A stretch of 64,000 nucleotides of DNA, from positions 62,001-126,000 of the forward strand of contig CAUJDN010000030.1 in assembly GCA_963169195.1 (NCBI GenBank), in the 5' to 3' direction. Position 1 is the stretch's first letter, and each line of letters begins with the position of its first letter. The notes beneath the pieces are model-generated. The model saw only the letters and a list, made by a program, of their open reading frames with translations, ran no database searches and had not been told where the DNA came from. The DNA is from Acidobacteriota bacterium (GTDB lineage Bacteria > Acidobacteriota > Vicinamibacteria > Vicinamibacterales > UBA2999). The position numbers were made by a program, and so were the translations under genes. Shown here one piece after another: positions 7,684-14,852 of the stretch.

Positions 7684-9063
7684 TCAAATCGGGGGAACGA
7701 CGGTGACGGGTTCGCCGAGGCCCAGGTCGGCAAGCGGCGCGCCCACCTTGTCTATGTCGCCCACCACCACCGTGGCCATGCGCGCCGGGTCCAGGTGGCG
7801 CGCGGCGACGGCCGCGATGTCGTCCAGGGTGACGGCCTCGAGGCGAGGCACGAACTCCTCGAAGTACGAATCGGGCAGCTCGTGCAGCGCCAGTTGCGCG
7901 GCCGAGCGCGCCACCTGCTGCACGGTCTCGAACCCGCGCGGGTAGCCCAGCGCGACCGACGAGCGGGCGAGCGCCAGCTCGTCGGCGGTCACCGGGCGCG
8001 CGCCGCGGATGTCCTGGACCTCCCGGATCGCCTCTCGGAGCGCCGGCACCGTCACCTCCGTGCCCACACTCGTCTGCAGCACGAACGGCCCCTCGCCGCG
8101 CCGCAGGTCGAACCCCGTGCGCACGCCGTAGGTGTATCCCTTGTCCTCGCGCAGGTTCATGTTGAGGCGGCTCACGAACTGCCCGCCGAGCACGGTGTTG
8201 AGCAGCACCAGCGCGTGGTAGTCGGGCGTGGCTCTCGACGCCGCGACCTGGCCCAGGCGCAGCTCCGACTGCGCGGCGCCCGGCCGCGACACCACGCCGA
8301 GCCGCACAGCCGGCGAGCGTGGCGCGGCCTCCCGGCCCCGGTCCCGCTGGAGCGGATCGATCGACGGATCGCCGCGCCACGCGCCGAAGGCGGCTTCTGC
8401 GCCGGCCAGCATCTCCGCCACCGTGCGGTTGGAGGCAACCACCAGGGTCGCGCCCCCCGGCTGGAACGTCCGCGCGTGACACGCGCGCACCTCCTCGACG
8501 GTGACGGCGCCGAGCGATGCGGCCGTGCCGTGTCCCGGCTGGGCGTAGGGATGGGACTGGTAGAGGACCTGCGCGAAGGCGCGATCCGCCAGCGCGCTCG
8601 GGTGATCGCGCAACTGCCGCAGCCGCTCGATCCGCAGCCGCCGCACGCGTTCGAAGTCGGCCCCCGCGAGGTTGGGGACCGTGCAGATCTCGTGCACCAG
8701 CGCCAGTCCATCGGGGAGGAACCGGTCGAGCACCGTCAGGCTGACGACGATGGCGTCCGGCCCCACTTCCACGTCGAGATCGCCGCCGAGGCGCGCGATG
8801 CGATCGGACACCTCCAGCGCCGATCGCCCCCGGCTGCCCTCGTCCAGCAGGTCGGCAACGAGCGAGGCGAGGCCGGCGCGATCCGGCGTGTCCGCGGACG
8901 ATCCCCCGGGCACCAGCAGCACCATCGCGGCGACGGGGACCGAGCGGTGCGCGATGGCCCGCACCTCGAGGCCATTCGACAGGCGCGCGCGCTCGATGCG
9001 GGGAAAGGTGAAGGCGCCCGGGGGGCCGGGCACCGGCAGCCGCGACCGATCCACGCGCCTCAC
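7684..9063 (-). CDS. M16 family peptidase, non-catalytic subunit type
   Basis: This 459-residue M16B (pitrilysin) protein lacks the zinc motif: the position of HxxEH reads SLVADLL. The C-terminal half keeps the substrate-holding R/Y motif (YTYGVRTGF), typical of the inactive partner in M16B heterodimers. It is therefore predicted to pair with the catalytic subunit encoded immediately upstream in the same transcript. The GTG start at 9063 overlaps that gene's TGA (GTGA), which gives translational coupling and 1:1 synthesis. No clear signal peptide is seen at this start; a longer upstream reading would run through the neighbour in another frame. Confidence 0.87.
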   Translation of the reverse strand: MRRVDRSRLPVPGPPGAFTFPRIERARLSNGLEVRAIAHRSVPVAAMVLLVPGGSSADTPDRAGLASLVADLLDEGSRGRSALEVSDRIARLGGDLDVEVGPDAIVVSLTVLDRFLPDGLALVHEICTVPNLAGADFERVRRLRIERLRQLRDHPSALADRAFAQVLYQSHPYAQPGHGTAASLGAVTVEEVRACHARTFQPGGATLVVASNRTVAEMLAGAEAAFGAWRGDPSIDPLQRDRGREAAPRSPAVRLGVVSRPGAAQSELRLGQVAASRATPDYHALVLLNTVLGGQFVSRLNMNLREDKGYTYGVRTGFDLRRGEGPFVLQTSVGTEVTVPALREAIREVQDIRGARPVTADELALARSSVALGYPRGFETVQQVARSAAQLALHELPDSYFEEFVPRLEAVTLDDIAAVAARHLDPARMATVVVGDIDKVGAPLADLGLGEPVTVVPPI

Positions 9064-10364
9064 GAGACCGCCACCTCGGCCGCCTCCGGCAGCGCGAGAT
9101 GGCGCTGGCCGTGCGGCACGACGCTCAGCGCGACGCGCGCCGTGCCGACGATCCACCGTCGGACCGCATCGGCCATCTGCGCCGGCGTGACGGCGCGATA
9201 GCGCGCGAGGTCCTCGTCGAAGAAGCCCGGATCCTTCCGGAAGACGTTGTACGCGTTCAGCTGATCAGACTTCCCGCCGAAGCCGCCAACCGTCTGCAGG
9301 CGGTAGACGAACTGCGCCTCGGTCTGCACTTCGGAACGCTCGAGCTCGTCCGACGTAGGGCCTTCGTCTGCCAGCGCGGCCAGCGCCTCGGTGACCGCCT
9401 GCTCGAGCACCGGCAGCGCCACGCCGGCCGACGCGGTGCACGCCACCTGGAACACGCCCGACATCTCGCGTGAGTGCTGGTAGGCCGACACGTCGGTGGC
9501 GACGCGCCGCTCGTAGACCAGTCGCTCGTAGAGCCGCGACGTCTTCCCATGGGCCAGGACGTCCGCCGCCAGGTCCAGAGCCGCGTCGCCCGTCTCGAAC
9601 ATGGCGGGGGAATGCCAGCTGAGATAGAGCCTGGGCAGCTCGACGCGATCCTCCAGCAGGAGCGACGCGCCGGCCATGGTGGGCCGGCCGTGCGACACGG
9701 GCGAGACAGCGGGCCCCCGCGGGATGTCGCCGAAGTACTCCTCCGCGAGATCCAGGGCCCGGACGGTCTCGATGTCGCCGGCCAGGGTCAGCGACGCATT
9801 GCCCGGGTGGTAGTAGGTCTCGAAGAAACGGCGCACGTCCTCGAGCGTGGCCGCGCGGAGGTCGTCCGGGTCGCCGATGGTGATCCAGTGGTAGGGATGA
9901 TCCGGCGGGAAGAGCGCCGCCGACAGCGCGACGCCCGCCAGGCCGTACGGGCGGTTCTCGTAGTTCTGCCGGCGCTCGTTCAGCACCACGTCGCGCTGGT
10001 TGATGAACTTCTCCTCCGTCAGCGCGGGCAGCAGGTGGCCCATGCGGTCCGATTCCATCCACAGCGCCAGGTCGAGGGCGCCGGTGGGCACCACCTCCCA
10101 GTAGTTGGTGCGATCGGTGTTCGTGGATCCGTTCAGCAGCGCGCCGGCACGCTGCAGGGGCTCGAAGTAGCCCGAATCGTGGTGCGCGGAGCCCTCGAAC
10201 ATGAGGTGCTCGAAGAGGTGCGCGAAGCCCGTGCGCCCCGGCCGCTCGTTCTTCGAGCCGACGTGATACCACAGGTTGACGGCGACCATCGGCAGCTGAT
10301 GGTCCTCGTGCACGATGACGTCGAGGCCGTTGTCGAGCGTCTTCTTCGTGTAGGGTATCTGCAC
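9060..10364 (-). CDS. M16 family zinc peptidase, catalytic subunit
   Basis: This 434-residue M16B metallopeptidase carries the inverted zinc motif HLFEH (H49, E52, H53), followed by a downstream Glu in the FINQRDVVLNERRQ helix as third ligand. It begins MQIPYTKKTLDNGLDVIVHE, the usual N-terminal strand, with no obvious signal peptide. It degrades short peptides, probably as a heterodimer with the downstream coupled non-catalytic protein. GTG at 10364 is preceded by TAGGAT (10374-10379) 9 bases upstream. The gene diverges from the MFS transporter with almost no intergenic space. Confidence 0.92.
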   Translation of the reverse strand: MQIPYTKKTLDNGLDVIVHEDHQLPMVAVNLWYHVGSKNERPGRTGFAHLFEHLMFEGSAHHDSGYFEPLQRAGALLNGSTNTDRTNYWEVVPTGALDLALWMESDRMGHLLPALTEEKFINQRDVVLNERRQNYENRPYGLAGVALSAALFPPDHPYHWITIGDPDDLRAATLEDVRRFFETYYHPGNASLTLAGDIETVRALDLAEEYFGDIPRGPAVSPVSHGRPTMAGASLLLEDRVELPRLYLSWHSPAMFETGDAALDLAADVLAHGKTSRLYERLVYERRVATDVSAYQHSREMSGVFQVACTASAGVALPVLEQAVTEALAALADEGPTSDELERSEVQTEAQFVYRLQTVGGFGGKSDQLNAYNVFRKDPGFFDEDLARYRAVTPAQMADAVRRWIVGTARVALSVVPHGQRHLALPEAAEVAVS

Positions 10365-10370
10365 GTCGCT

Positions 10371-11576
10371 TTGATCCTATCCCACGAGCACACCGCGACA
10401 CGCGGCGCCTGGTTCCAGCTCTTCGTGATTGCCATGGCCGAGTTCCTGGGCATGACGCTGTGGTTCTCCGCCACCGCTGTGACGCCCGCGCTCGCGCGCG
10501 AGTTGCGGATGACGCCCGCCGAGGCCGCGTGGCTCACCATGGCCGTGCAGGCCGGCTTCGTGGCGGGCACGCTGGCCGGCGCGTTCGTGAACATCGCCGA
10601 CATGGTGCGGTCCCGCCACCTCGTGTGTGCCGGCGCGCTCGTGGGCGCCGCCGCCAATGCCGCGGTCCTCGTGGCCCCCGGCAGCTGGTCGATCATCGCC
10701 CTGCGTCTCACTACTGGCGTGGCCCTCGCGGCCGTTTACCCGCCCGCCATGAAGATGGCCGCCAGCTGGTTCACGGCGCGCCGCGGTCTGGCCCTCGGCC
10801 TGCTCATCGGTGCGCTCACGCTGGGCAAGGCCGTGCCGTATCTCGTCACCACCATCTTCGGCGATGCCTGGCGCGCACCGATCCTGCTGGCATCGGGCCT
10901 GGCGGCGCTCGGCGGCGTGCTGGTGCTGGTGGCCGCGAGGGACGGCCCCCACCTGGCCGCCACCGCGCCGTTCGATCCGCACGCCATTCGCCGCATCCTC
11001 TCCATCCGCGGCGTCCGCCTGGCGATCGCCGGCTACCTCGGTCACATGTGGGAGCTCTACGCCATGTGGACCTGGGTCGGCGCCTTCGCCACCGCCAGCT
11101 TCACGGCCGCGGGCCTCGGGCCTTCGGCCGCCACCGCCGGGTCCCTGGCGGCGTTCCTGGCCATCGGCAGCGGCGCCGCCGGCTGCATCGCGGCGGGCTA
11201 CTACGCCGACGCGATGGGCAGGGCACGTGTCGCGGGCTGGGCGCTCGCCGCCAGCGCGCTGTGCTGCCTCCTGGCAGTGGCCGCCTACGGGCTCGCCCCG
11301 ATATGGACCTTCGCGCTCGTCATCGCCTGGGGCGTAGCAGTCGTCGCCGACTCGGCGCAGTTCTCCGCGCTCGTCAGCGAGCACGCGCCGCCCCATCATG
11401 TCGGGACGGCGCTCACCTTCCAGACCTCACTCGGGTTCCTGCTGACGATGGTGACCATCGACCTGCTGCCGCGGGTGGCCGCGGCCGTGGGCTGGCAGCA
11501 CGCCTCGCTGCTCCTGTTCCCGGGGCCCGTGGCCGGGGCGCTCGCGATGCGCGCGCTCGCAAACCCGAGAACCTGA
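10371..11576 (+). CDS. Major facilitator superfamily transporter
   Basis: This is a polytopic membrane protein of about 400 residues with some twelve hydrophobic segments. The first is FQLFVIAMAEFLGMTLWF, and the end contains LGFLLTMVTIDLLPRVAAAV. An MFS-type inter-helix region (SWFTARRGLALG) lies between helices 4 and 5. The substrate is unknown. The start is uncertain: TTG 10371 keeps the full first helix, while GTG 10425 and ATG 10434 cut into it. The stop codon lies inside an octamer repeat array, giving the tail NPRT. The start region is divergent from the M16 gene by only 6 bases. Confidence 0.82.
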   Translation: MILSHEHTATRGAWFQLFVIAMAEFLGMTLWFSATAVTPALARELRMTPAEAAWLTMAVQAGFVAGTLAGAFVNIADMVRSRHLVCAGALVGAAANAAVLVAPGSWSIIALRLTTGVALAAVYPPAMKMAASWFTARRGLALGLLIGALTLGKAVPYLVTTIFGDAWRAPILLASGLAALGGVLVLVAARDGPHLAATAPFDPHAIRRILSIRGVRLAIAGYLGHMWELYAMWTWVGAFATASFTAAGLGPSAATAGSLAAFLAIGSGAAGCIAAGYYADAMGRARVAGWALAASALCCLLAVAAYGLAPIWTFALVIAWGVAVVADSAQFSALVSEHAPPHHVGTALTFQTSLGFLLTMVTIDLLPRVAAAVGWQHASLLLFPGPVAGALAMRALANPRT

Positions 11577-11623
11577 GAACCTCAGAACCTCAGAACCCCA
11601 GAACCCCAGAACCCCAGAACCTG
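11568..11623 (+). repeat. Intergenic octamer array (AGAACCYC), 7 units
   Basis: There are seven head-to-tail octamers (agaacctg, agaacctc x2, agaacccc x3, agaacctg). The array begins within the last codons of the transporter and supplies its TGA. It ends 8 bases before the stop of the convergent Mrp gene. Confidence 0.93.
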
Positions 11624-11630
11624 ACCCCGC

Positions 11631-12719
11631 TCACTGGACCGGGATGAGCGGGATCTTCCCCTTGTTCTCCATCTCCGCCCTGATCGCCCGCATCGACACC
11701 TGCGCCGCCATCTGCGACGCCACTTTCGCGAAGGCCTCGGCAGCGCCGGAAGCCGGTTCGGCAATCACCACGGGAATCCCGACATCGCTCCCCACGCGGA
11801 TGGGCTCGTAGATGGGCAGGCGGCCCAGGAAGGGCACGCCCATTTGCTCGGCCATCGTCTCGCCGCCGCCGTGGCCGAAGATGCTGGCCGTGTGGTGGCA
11901 CTGCGGACACTCGTAGTAGCTCATGTTCTCCACGACGCCCAGTGCGGGAATGTTCAGCTTCTCGTACATCCGGATGGCGCGGCGGCTGTCGGCCAGGGAC
12001 ACCTGCTGCGGCGTCGTCACGACGATGGCGCCCGCGACGGGCACGGTCTGCGCCAGCGACAACGCCACGTCGCCCGTCCCGGGCGGCATGTCGATGATGA
12101 GGTAGTCCAGGTCGCGCCACGCCACGTCGTGGAAGAACTGGCGGATGGCGCTGTGCAGCATCGGCCCGCGCCAGATGACCGGCGCCTCGTCCGTGGTCAT
12201 GAAGCCGATGGAGACGACCTGCAGGCCGTAGCGTTCGGCGGGCCGGATCTTCTGCCCGTCGGATTCCAGCTGGGCCTGCAGCCCCAGCATGATGGGCACG
12301 TTCGGCCCGTAGATGTCGCCGTCCAGGATGCCGACGCGGCTGCCGGCCTTCGAGAGCGCCAGCGCGAGGTTCACGGCCACGGTGGTCTTGCCCACGCCAC
12401 CCTTGCCGGCGCCCACCGCGATGACGTTCTTCACGCCCGGCAGCGCCGCGGGGCCCGTCGCGGGCGCGCTCACCGAGCGCACCTGCGCGGTCATGGTGAC
12501 GTTCACCGCCGAGACACCGGGCAGCGCTCGGACCAGCTCTTCGGCCTGGGCCTTCATCAGGTCCTTCACGGGGCACGCCGGCGTCGTCAGCTCGATGTCG
12601 AACGCGACCGTGCCGCCGTCGATGGCGAGATTCTTCACGAAGCCCAGCGACACGATGTCGCGGCGGAGGTCGGGGTCCACGACCCCCTTCAGCGCATCCA
12701 GAACGGTTTCGGCTGTCAT
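11631..12719 (-). CDS. apbC: Mrp/NBP35-type iron-sulfur cluster carrier ATPase
   Basis: This 362-residue protein has an N-terminal MIP18/DUF59 domain (1-85) with the conserved TTPACP, then a P-loop ATPase with the deviant Walker A motif GAGKGGVGKTT at 103-113. Further features are LDGDIYGPN, the switch DMPPGTGD near 210-217, and the cluster-binding pair CPQC at 271-274. It is expected to bind and transfer 4Fe-4S clusters to apo-proteins in the cytosol. Start MTAETV (ATG 12719) fits family lengths; an upstream in-frame GTG at 12740 would add 7 residues. A TAAGCT box lies 11 bases upstream of the ATG. Confidence 0.94.
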   Translation of the reverse strand: MTAETVLDALKGVVDPDLRRDIVSLGFVKNLAIDGGTVAFDIELTTPACPVKDLMKAQAEELVRALPGVSAVNVTMTAQVRSVSAPATGPAALPGVKNVIAVGAGKGGVGKTTVAVNLALALSKAGSRVGILDGDIYGPNVPIMLGLQAQLESDGQKIRPAERYGLQVVSIGFMTTDEAPVIWRGPMLHSAIRQFFHDVAWRDLDYLIIDMPPGTGDVALSLAQTVPVAGAIVVTTPQQVSLADSRRAIRMYEKLNIPALGVVENMSYYECPQCHHTASIFGHGGGETMAEQMGVPFLGRLPIYEPIRVGSDVGIPVVIAEPASGAAEAFAKVASQMAAQVSMRAIRAEMENKGKIPLIPVQ

Positions 12720-12745
12720 GGCAACATTCGAGCTTACCACGCGAC

Positions 12746-12774
12746 TGGCACCCAGCCTGTCCTTGGGGTATGCT
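12746..12774 (+). promoter_or_regulatory. Sigma-70-type promoter of the DUF4870 gene
   Basis: TGGCAC (12746-12751) and TATGCT (12769-12774) are separated by 17 bases. They are followed by a short leader with AAGGAG at 12797-12802 and ATG at 12809. Confidence 0.5.
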
Positions 12775-12808
12775 CACGCGCAAGCTTCCCTCTTTCAAGG
12801 AGTTACCG

Positions 12809-13162
12809 ATGGCCGACGCGACGCCAGGGAGTGCCGCTCCCTCCAGCAATCGCACAGTGATGATCGTGCTGTCCTACCTGTGGCTGCTGGCGCTGATCCC
12901 GCTCCTCGTGGAAAAGGAGGACAAGGAAGTCCAGTGGCACGCCAAGCACGGCCTGGTGCTGCTGCTCGCCGAGATCATCCTCTGGGTGCTCATCACGATG
13001 ATCAACATCGTGACGGGCTTCTTCATCGGCTGCCTCGTCGGCGTGCTCAGCCTCGGGCTCTGGGTGGCGATCGTCATCCTGCACATCCTGTGCATCGTGA
13101 AGGGCGTCAACGGGCAGCGGCTGACCATCCCCTACGTCAGCCAGTACGCAGACAAGTTCTGA
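12809..13162 (+). CDS. DUF4870 domain membrane protein
   Basis: This 117-residue membrane protein of the DUF4870/Tic20-like type has three to four hydrophobic helices: TVMIVLSYLWLLALIPLLVE, the conserved VQWHAKHGLVLLLAE, a long helix with LITMINIVTGFFIGCL, and the last with VAIVILHILCIVKGVNG. Its role is unknown. AAGGAG six bases upstream fixes ATG 12809. The next gene (YidD-like) overlaps or abuts its TGA, so they are probably co-transcribed. Confidence 0.85.
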   Translation: MADATPGSAAPSSNRTVMIVLSYLWLLALIPLLVEKEDKEVQWHAKHGLVLLLAEIILWVLITMINIVTGFFIGCLVGVLSLGLWVAIVILHILCIVKGVNGQRLTIPYVSQYADKF

Positions 13163-13185
13163 ACCGGCGCACGTTCCTCCTGATC

Positions 13186-13563
13186 GTGTCGGCCGCGGGC
13201 ATTCTGCTCGCGGCCGACCTCGTCCGGCCGCCCGCCGCGCAGCTCTCCACGCGTGCGGCGCTCGGCGCGATCCACGTGTACCAGGCCACGCTCTCGCCGC
13301 TCTACGCGCGCACGGGCGTCATCTGCCGCTTCAAGCCGACGTGCAGCCACTACGGCGAGGCCGTTGTCCGCGAATTCGGCGTCGGGCGGGGAGGATGGAT
13401 GGCCCTGAAGCGCGTCCTTCGGTGCGGCCCGTGGACCCCGATGGGCACCGAGGACCCGCCGCCGCCACCATCACTGCCCCAATCATCAATCGGCACTCAT
13501 CACTGGGCGCCTGGCTCAAACACCCTCCTCCCCTCCTCCTTCAGCAGCACCCAGCACGCATAG
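13186..13563 (+). CDS. yidD: Membrane protein insertion efficiency factor YidD
   Basis: The core AALGAIHVYQATLSPLYAR, then CRFKPTCSHYGEAVVREFG and ALKRVLRCGPW, is the YidD (DUF37) signature with its three conserved cysteines. YidD helps the YidC insertase at the inner membrane. The N-terminal hydrophobic stretch (LLIVSAAGILLAADLV) is in frame from CTG 13159. No ATG exists, and GTG 13186 is the best recognised start, although it removes part of that stretch. The C-terminus runs about 40 residues past the family end as a Pro/Ser tail, overlapping the convergent gene by 64 bases. Confidence 0.8.
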   Translation: MSAAGILLAADLVRPPAAQLSTRAALGAIHVYQATLSPLYARTGVICRFKPTCSHYGEAVVREFGVGRGGWMALKRVLRCGPWTPMGTEDPPPPPSLPQSSIGTHHWAPGSNTLLPSSFSSTQHA

Positions 13564-13889
13564 GCGCCCAGCGCGGTGCCGAACGGGAGCAGGACCATGT
13601 TCACCACCGCGAGGCCCAGCGCGAGCGTGCGGGCCCAGGGACGGTAGGCGCCGAGCGCGCGGCCGATCCACAGGTGGAGAACGGCCCATGCGAGCGCGAT
13701 GAAGGACAGGACGGCCAGCGTCACGGCGGTGAGCTGCGCGGCCATCGGCGAGCGCACGGCCACGGGGCTCGTGCCGGTCGAGATGGCGAGGGCGCCGGCC
13801 GCGAGCGCGCCGCCGGCCAGTGCCACCAGCAGGAAGATGGCGCCCCACGCCAGGTGGAGCCAGGAGAGGAAATCGACGTGCCGCTTCAA
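13500..13889 (-). CDS. Four-helix membrane protein coupled to a DnaJ-like zinc protein
   Basis: This 129-residue hypothetical membrane protein has four predicted helices (WLHLAWGAIFLLVALAGGAL, a short linker, LTAVTLAVLSFIALAWAVLH, then LALGLAVVNMVLLPFGTALG). Its charged tail is KEEGRRVFEPG. The family is not identified. TTG 13889 overlaps the TGA of the upstream zinc protein (TTGA), so translation is probably coupled. This start gives LKRHVDFLSW directly before helix 1. Both genes may form a small membrane-associated folding or stress module (inference only). Confidence 0.68.
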   Translation of the reverse strand: MKRHVDFLSWLHLAWGAIFLLVALAGGALAAGALAISTGTSPVAVRSPMAAQLTAVTLAVLSFIALAWAVLHLWIGRALGAYRPWARTLALGLAVVNMVLLPFGTALGAYACWVLLKEEGRRVFEPGAQ

Positions 13890-14335
13890 GGCACCGCGAG
13901 CCGGACGTTCACGCGCGTGCGCGGGCCCCGGCGCGGCGTGACGGCGAAGCGCACACGATCGCCGTCGGCGGCGCCGCGCGGCACGCGGACCTCGATCCAG
14001 AGCGGGCCGATCGCGTGACCATCGCCGAGGCACGACACGCACGGCTCGTCCCAGACCTCCCCGCGCCCCCCGCAGGCGGCGCACGTGTGCCGCAGCTCGA
14101 GCGACAGCGGCACGAGCGCTCCCGTCGCGGCCTGCGCCCGGTCCAGCACGATCTCGGCCGACACCTCCAGCGCGCCGTCCGCCTCCGACGACGACCGGCG
14201 CAGGCACTCCACGGCCGCGCGCGCCGAGGGGAAGTCGATGGCGACTTCGTCGGTCAGCGATCGGCGATACGCGCGATCGTCGGGCGCGAGGGCGTGAACC
14301 TGCGCGCGCGAAGCGTGGAAGCGTCGAGGCAGCAC
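13886..14335 (-). CDS. DnaJ-type zinc-finger/C-terminal domain protein without a J domain
   Basis: This 149-residue protein contains a CAACGGRG / CVSCLGDG pair (about 84-108). It is the half-zinc-finger CxxCxGxG arrangement of DnaJ, followed by a DnaJ C-terminal-like strand with VRVPRGAADGDRVRF. There is no J domain and no HPD tripeptide, so it cannot stimulate DnaK in the usual way. It may bind unfolded protein. The N-terminal third (RRFHASRAQVHALAP) is unfamiliar. It is co-transcribed and coupled with the four-helix membrane protein downstream. Confidence 0.7.
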   Translation of the reverse strand: MLPRRFHASRAQVHALAPDDRAYRRSLTDEVAIDFPSARAAVECLRRSSSEADGALEVSAEIVLDRAQAATGALVPLSLELRHTCAACGGRGEVWDEPCVSCLGDGHAIGPLWIEVRVPRGAADGDRVRFAVTPRRGPRTRVNVRLAVP

Positions 14336-14385
14336 GGTGGTCGTACCATAGCGCGGTTGCCCCCAAAAAGGAACCGCGAAGCTGC

Positions 14386-14391
14386 TACCAT
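14386..14391 (+). promoter_or_regulatory. -10 box of the small zinc-ribbon gene
   Basis: TACCAT ends exactly 6 bases before ATG 14398, the spacing expected for a leaderless mRNA. No ribosome-binding site is present. Confidence 0.45.
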
Positions 14392-14397
14392 GCGCGC

Positions 14398-14553
14398 ATG
14401 TCCGGCAAGGAATGCCCGATGTGCGGGGAGTTCATGCGCCTGGTGACCCGGGAATCGGTGGAGCACGTGCCCGGCCTGCCCAGGCCCGTCACGCACGTGA
14501 TCCGGGAGTGGGTCTGCCCCGAGTGCGACTATTTCGAGGAGGTGGACGACTAG
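14398..14553 (+). CDS. Small zinc-ribbon protein (51 aa)
   Basis: This is a 51-residue protein with two CxxC knuckles, CPMCGEFM near the start and CPECDYFEE near the end, separated by about 30 residues. This is a classic zinc ribbon. It is likely cytosolic; whether it binds DNA or protein is unknown. TACCAT six bases upstream suggests leaderless expression. Its TAG overlaps the TAG of the convergent gene (CTAG shared), so the two convergent zinc-ribbon genes have interlocked stops. Confidence 0.72.
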   Translation: MSGKECPMCGEFMRLVTRESVEHVPGLPRPVTHVIREWVCPECDYFEEVDD

Positions 14554-14771
14554 CGCGCGCCCAGCGTGAGCAGGATCTCCTTGCGAACCGCGTCCTCGAC
14601 CTCGTCGAACCCGAGGGTCGTGTCGCACTCGTCGCACAGGCATTCGATCACGCCGGGACGGCCCTCCTCGGCCACCTCCACGCGATCGCCGTCAATCTGC
14701 ACCACGTGCATCTGCAAGGTCTTGATCAAGAAGGTGCGGGAGTTCCCGCAATTCGGACAGGTCAGCGCCAC
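14550..14771 (-). CDS. Small zinc-ribbon protein (73 aa)
   Basis: This short protein has two CxxC pairs: CPNCGNSRTF near the start and LCDECDTTLGFDEV later. Between them lies a strand-rich core (KTLQMHVVQIDGDRVEVAEE). GTG 14771 is preferred, since AAGGAG stands upstream and the protein then opens directly at the first knuckle. An upstream ATG at 14834 would add 21 residues. The family is not recognised. Its stop interlocks with the convergent zinc-ribbon gene. Confidence 0.68.
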   Translation of the reverse strand: MALTCPNCGNSRTFLIKTLQMHVVQIDGDRVEVAEEGRPGVIECLCDECDTTLGFDEVEDAVRKEILLTLGAR

Positions 14772-14852
14772 CAGGTGAGGTCTCCTTCGGACCGCAAGGA
14801 TTGTATGGGATAGGTCAGCCACGGCAAAGCACAATCCGCCGAATCCCGCCGA

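Noticed and set aside
10371-10433. Definite start of the MFS gene
   Set aside because: TTG, GTG and ATG are all possible; the choice rests only on the first membrane helix, so it is given as uncertain rather than as a finding.
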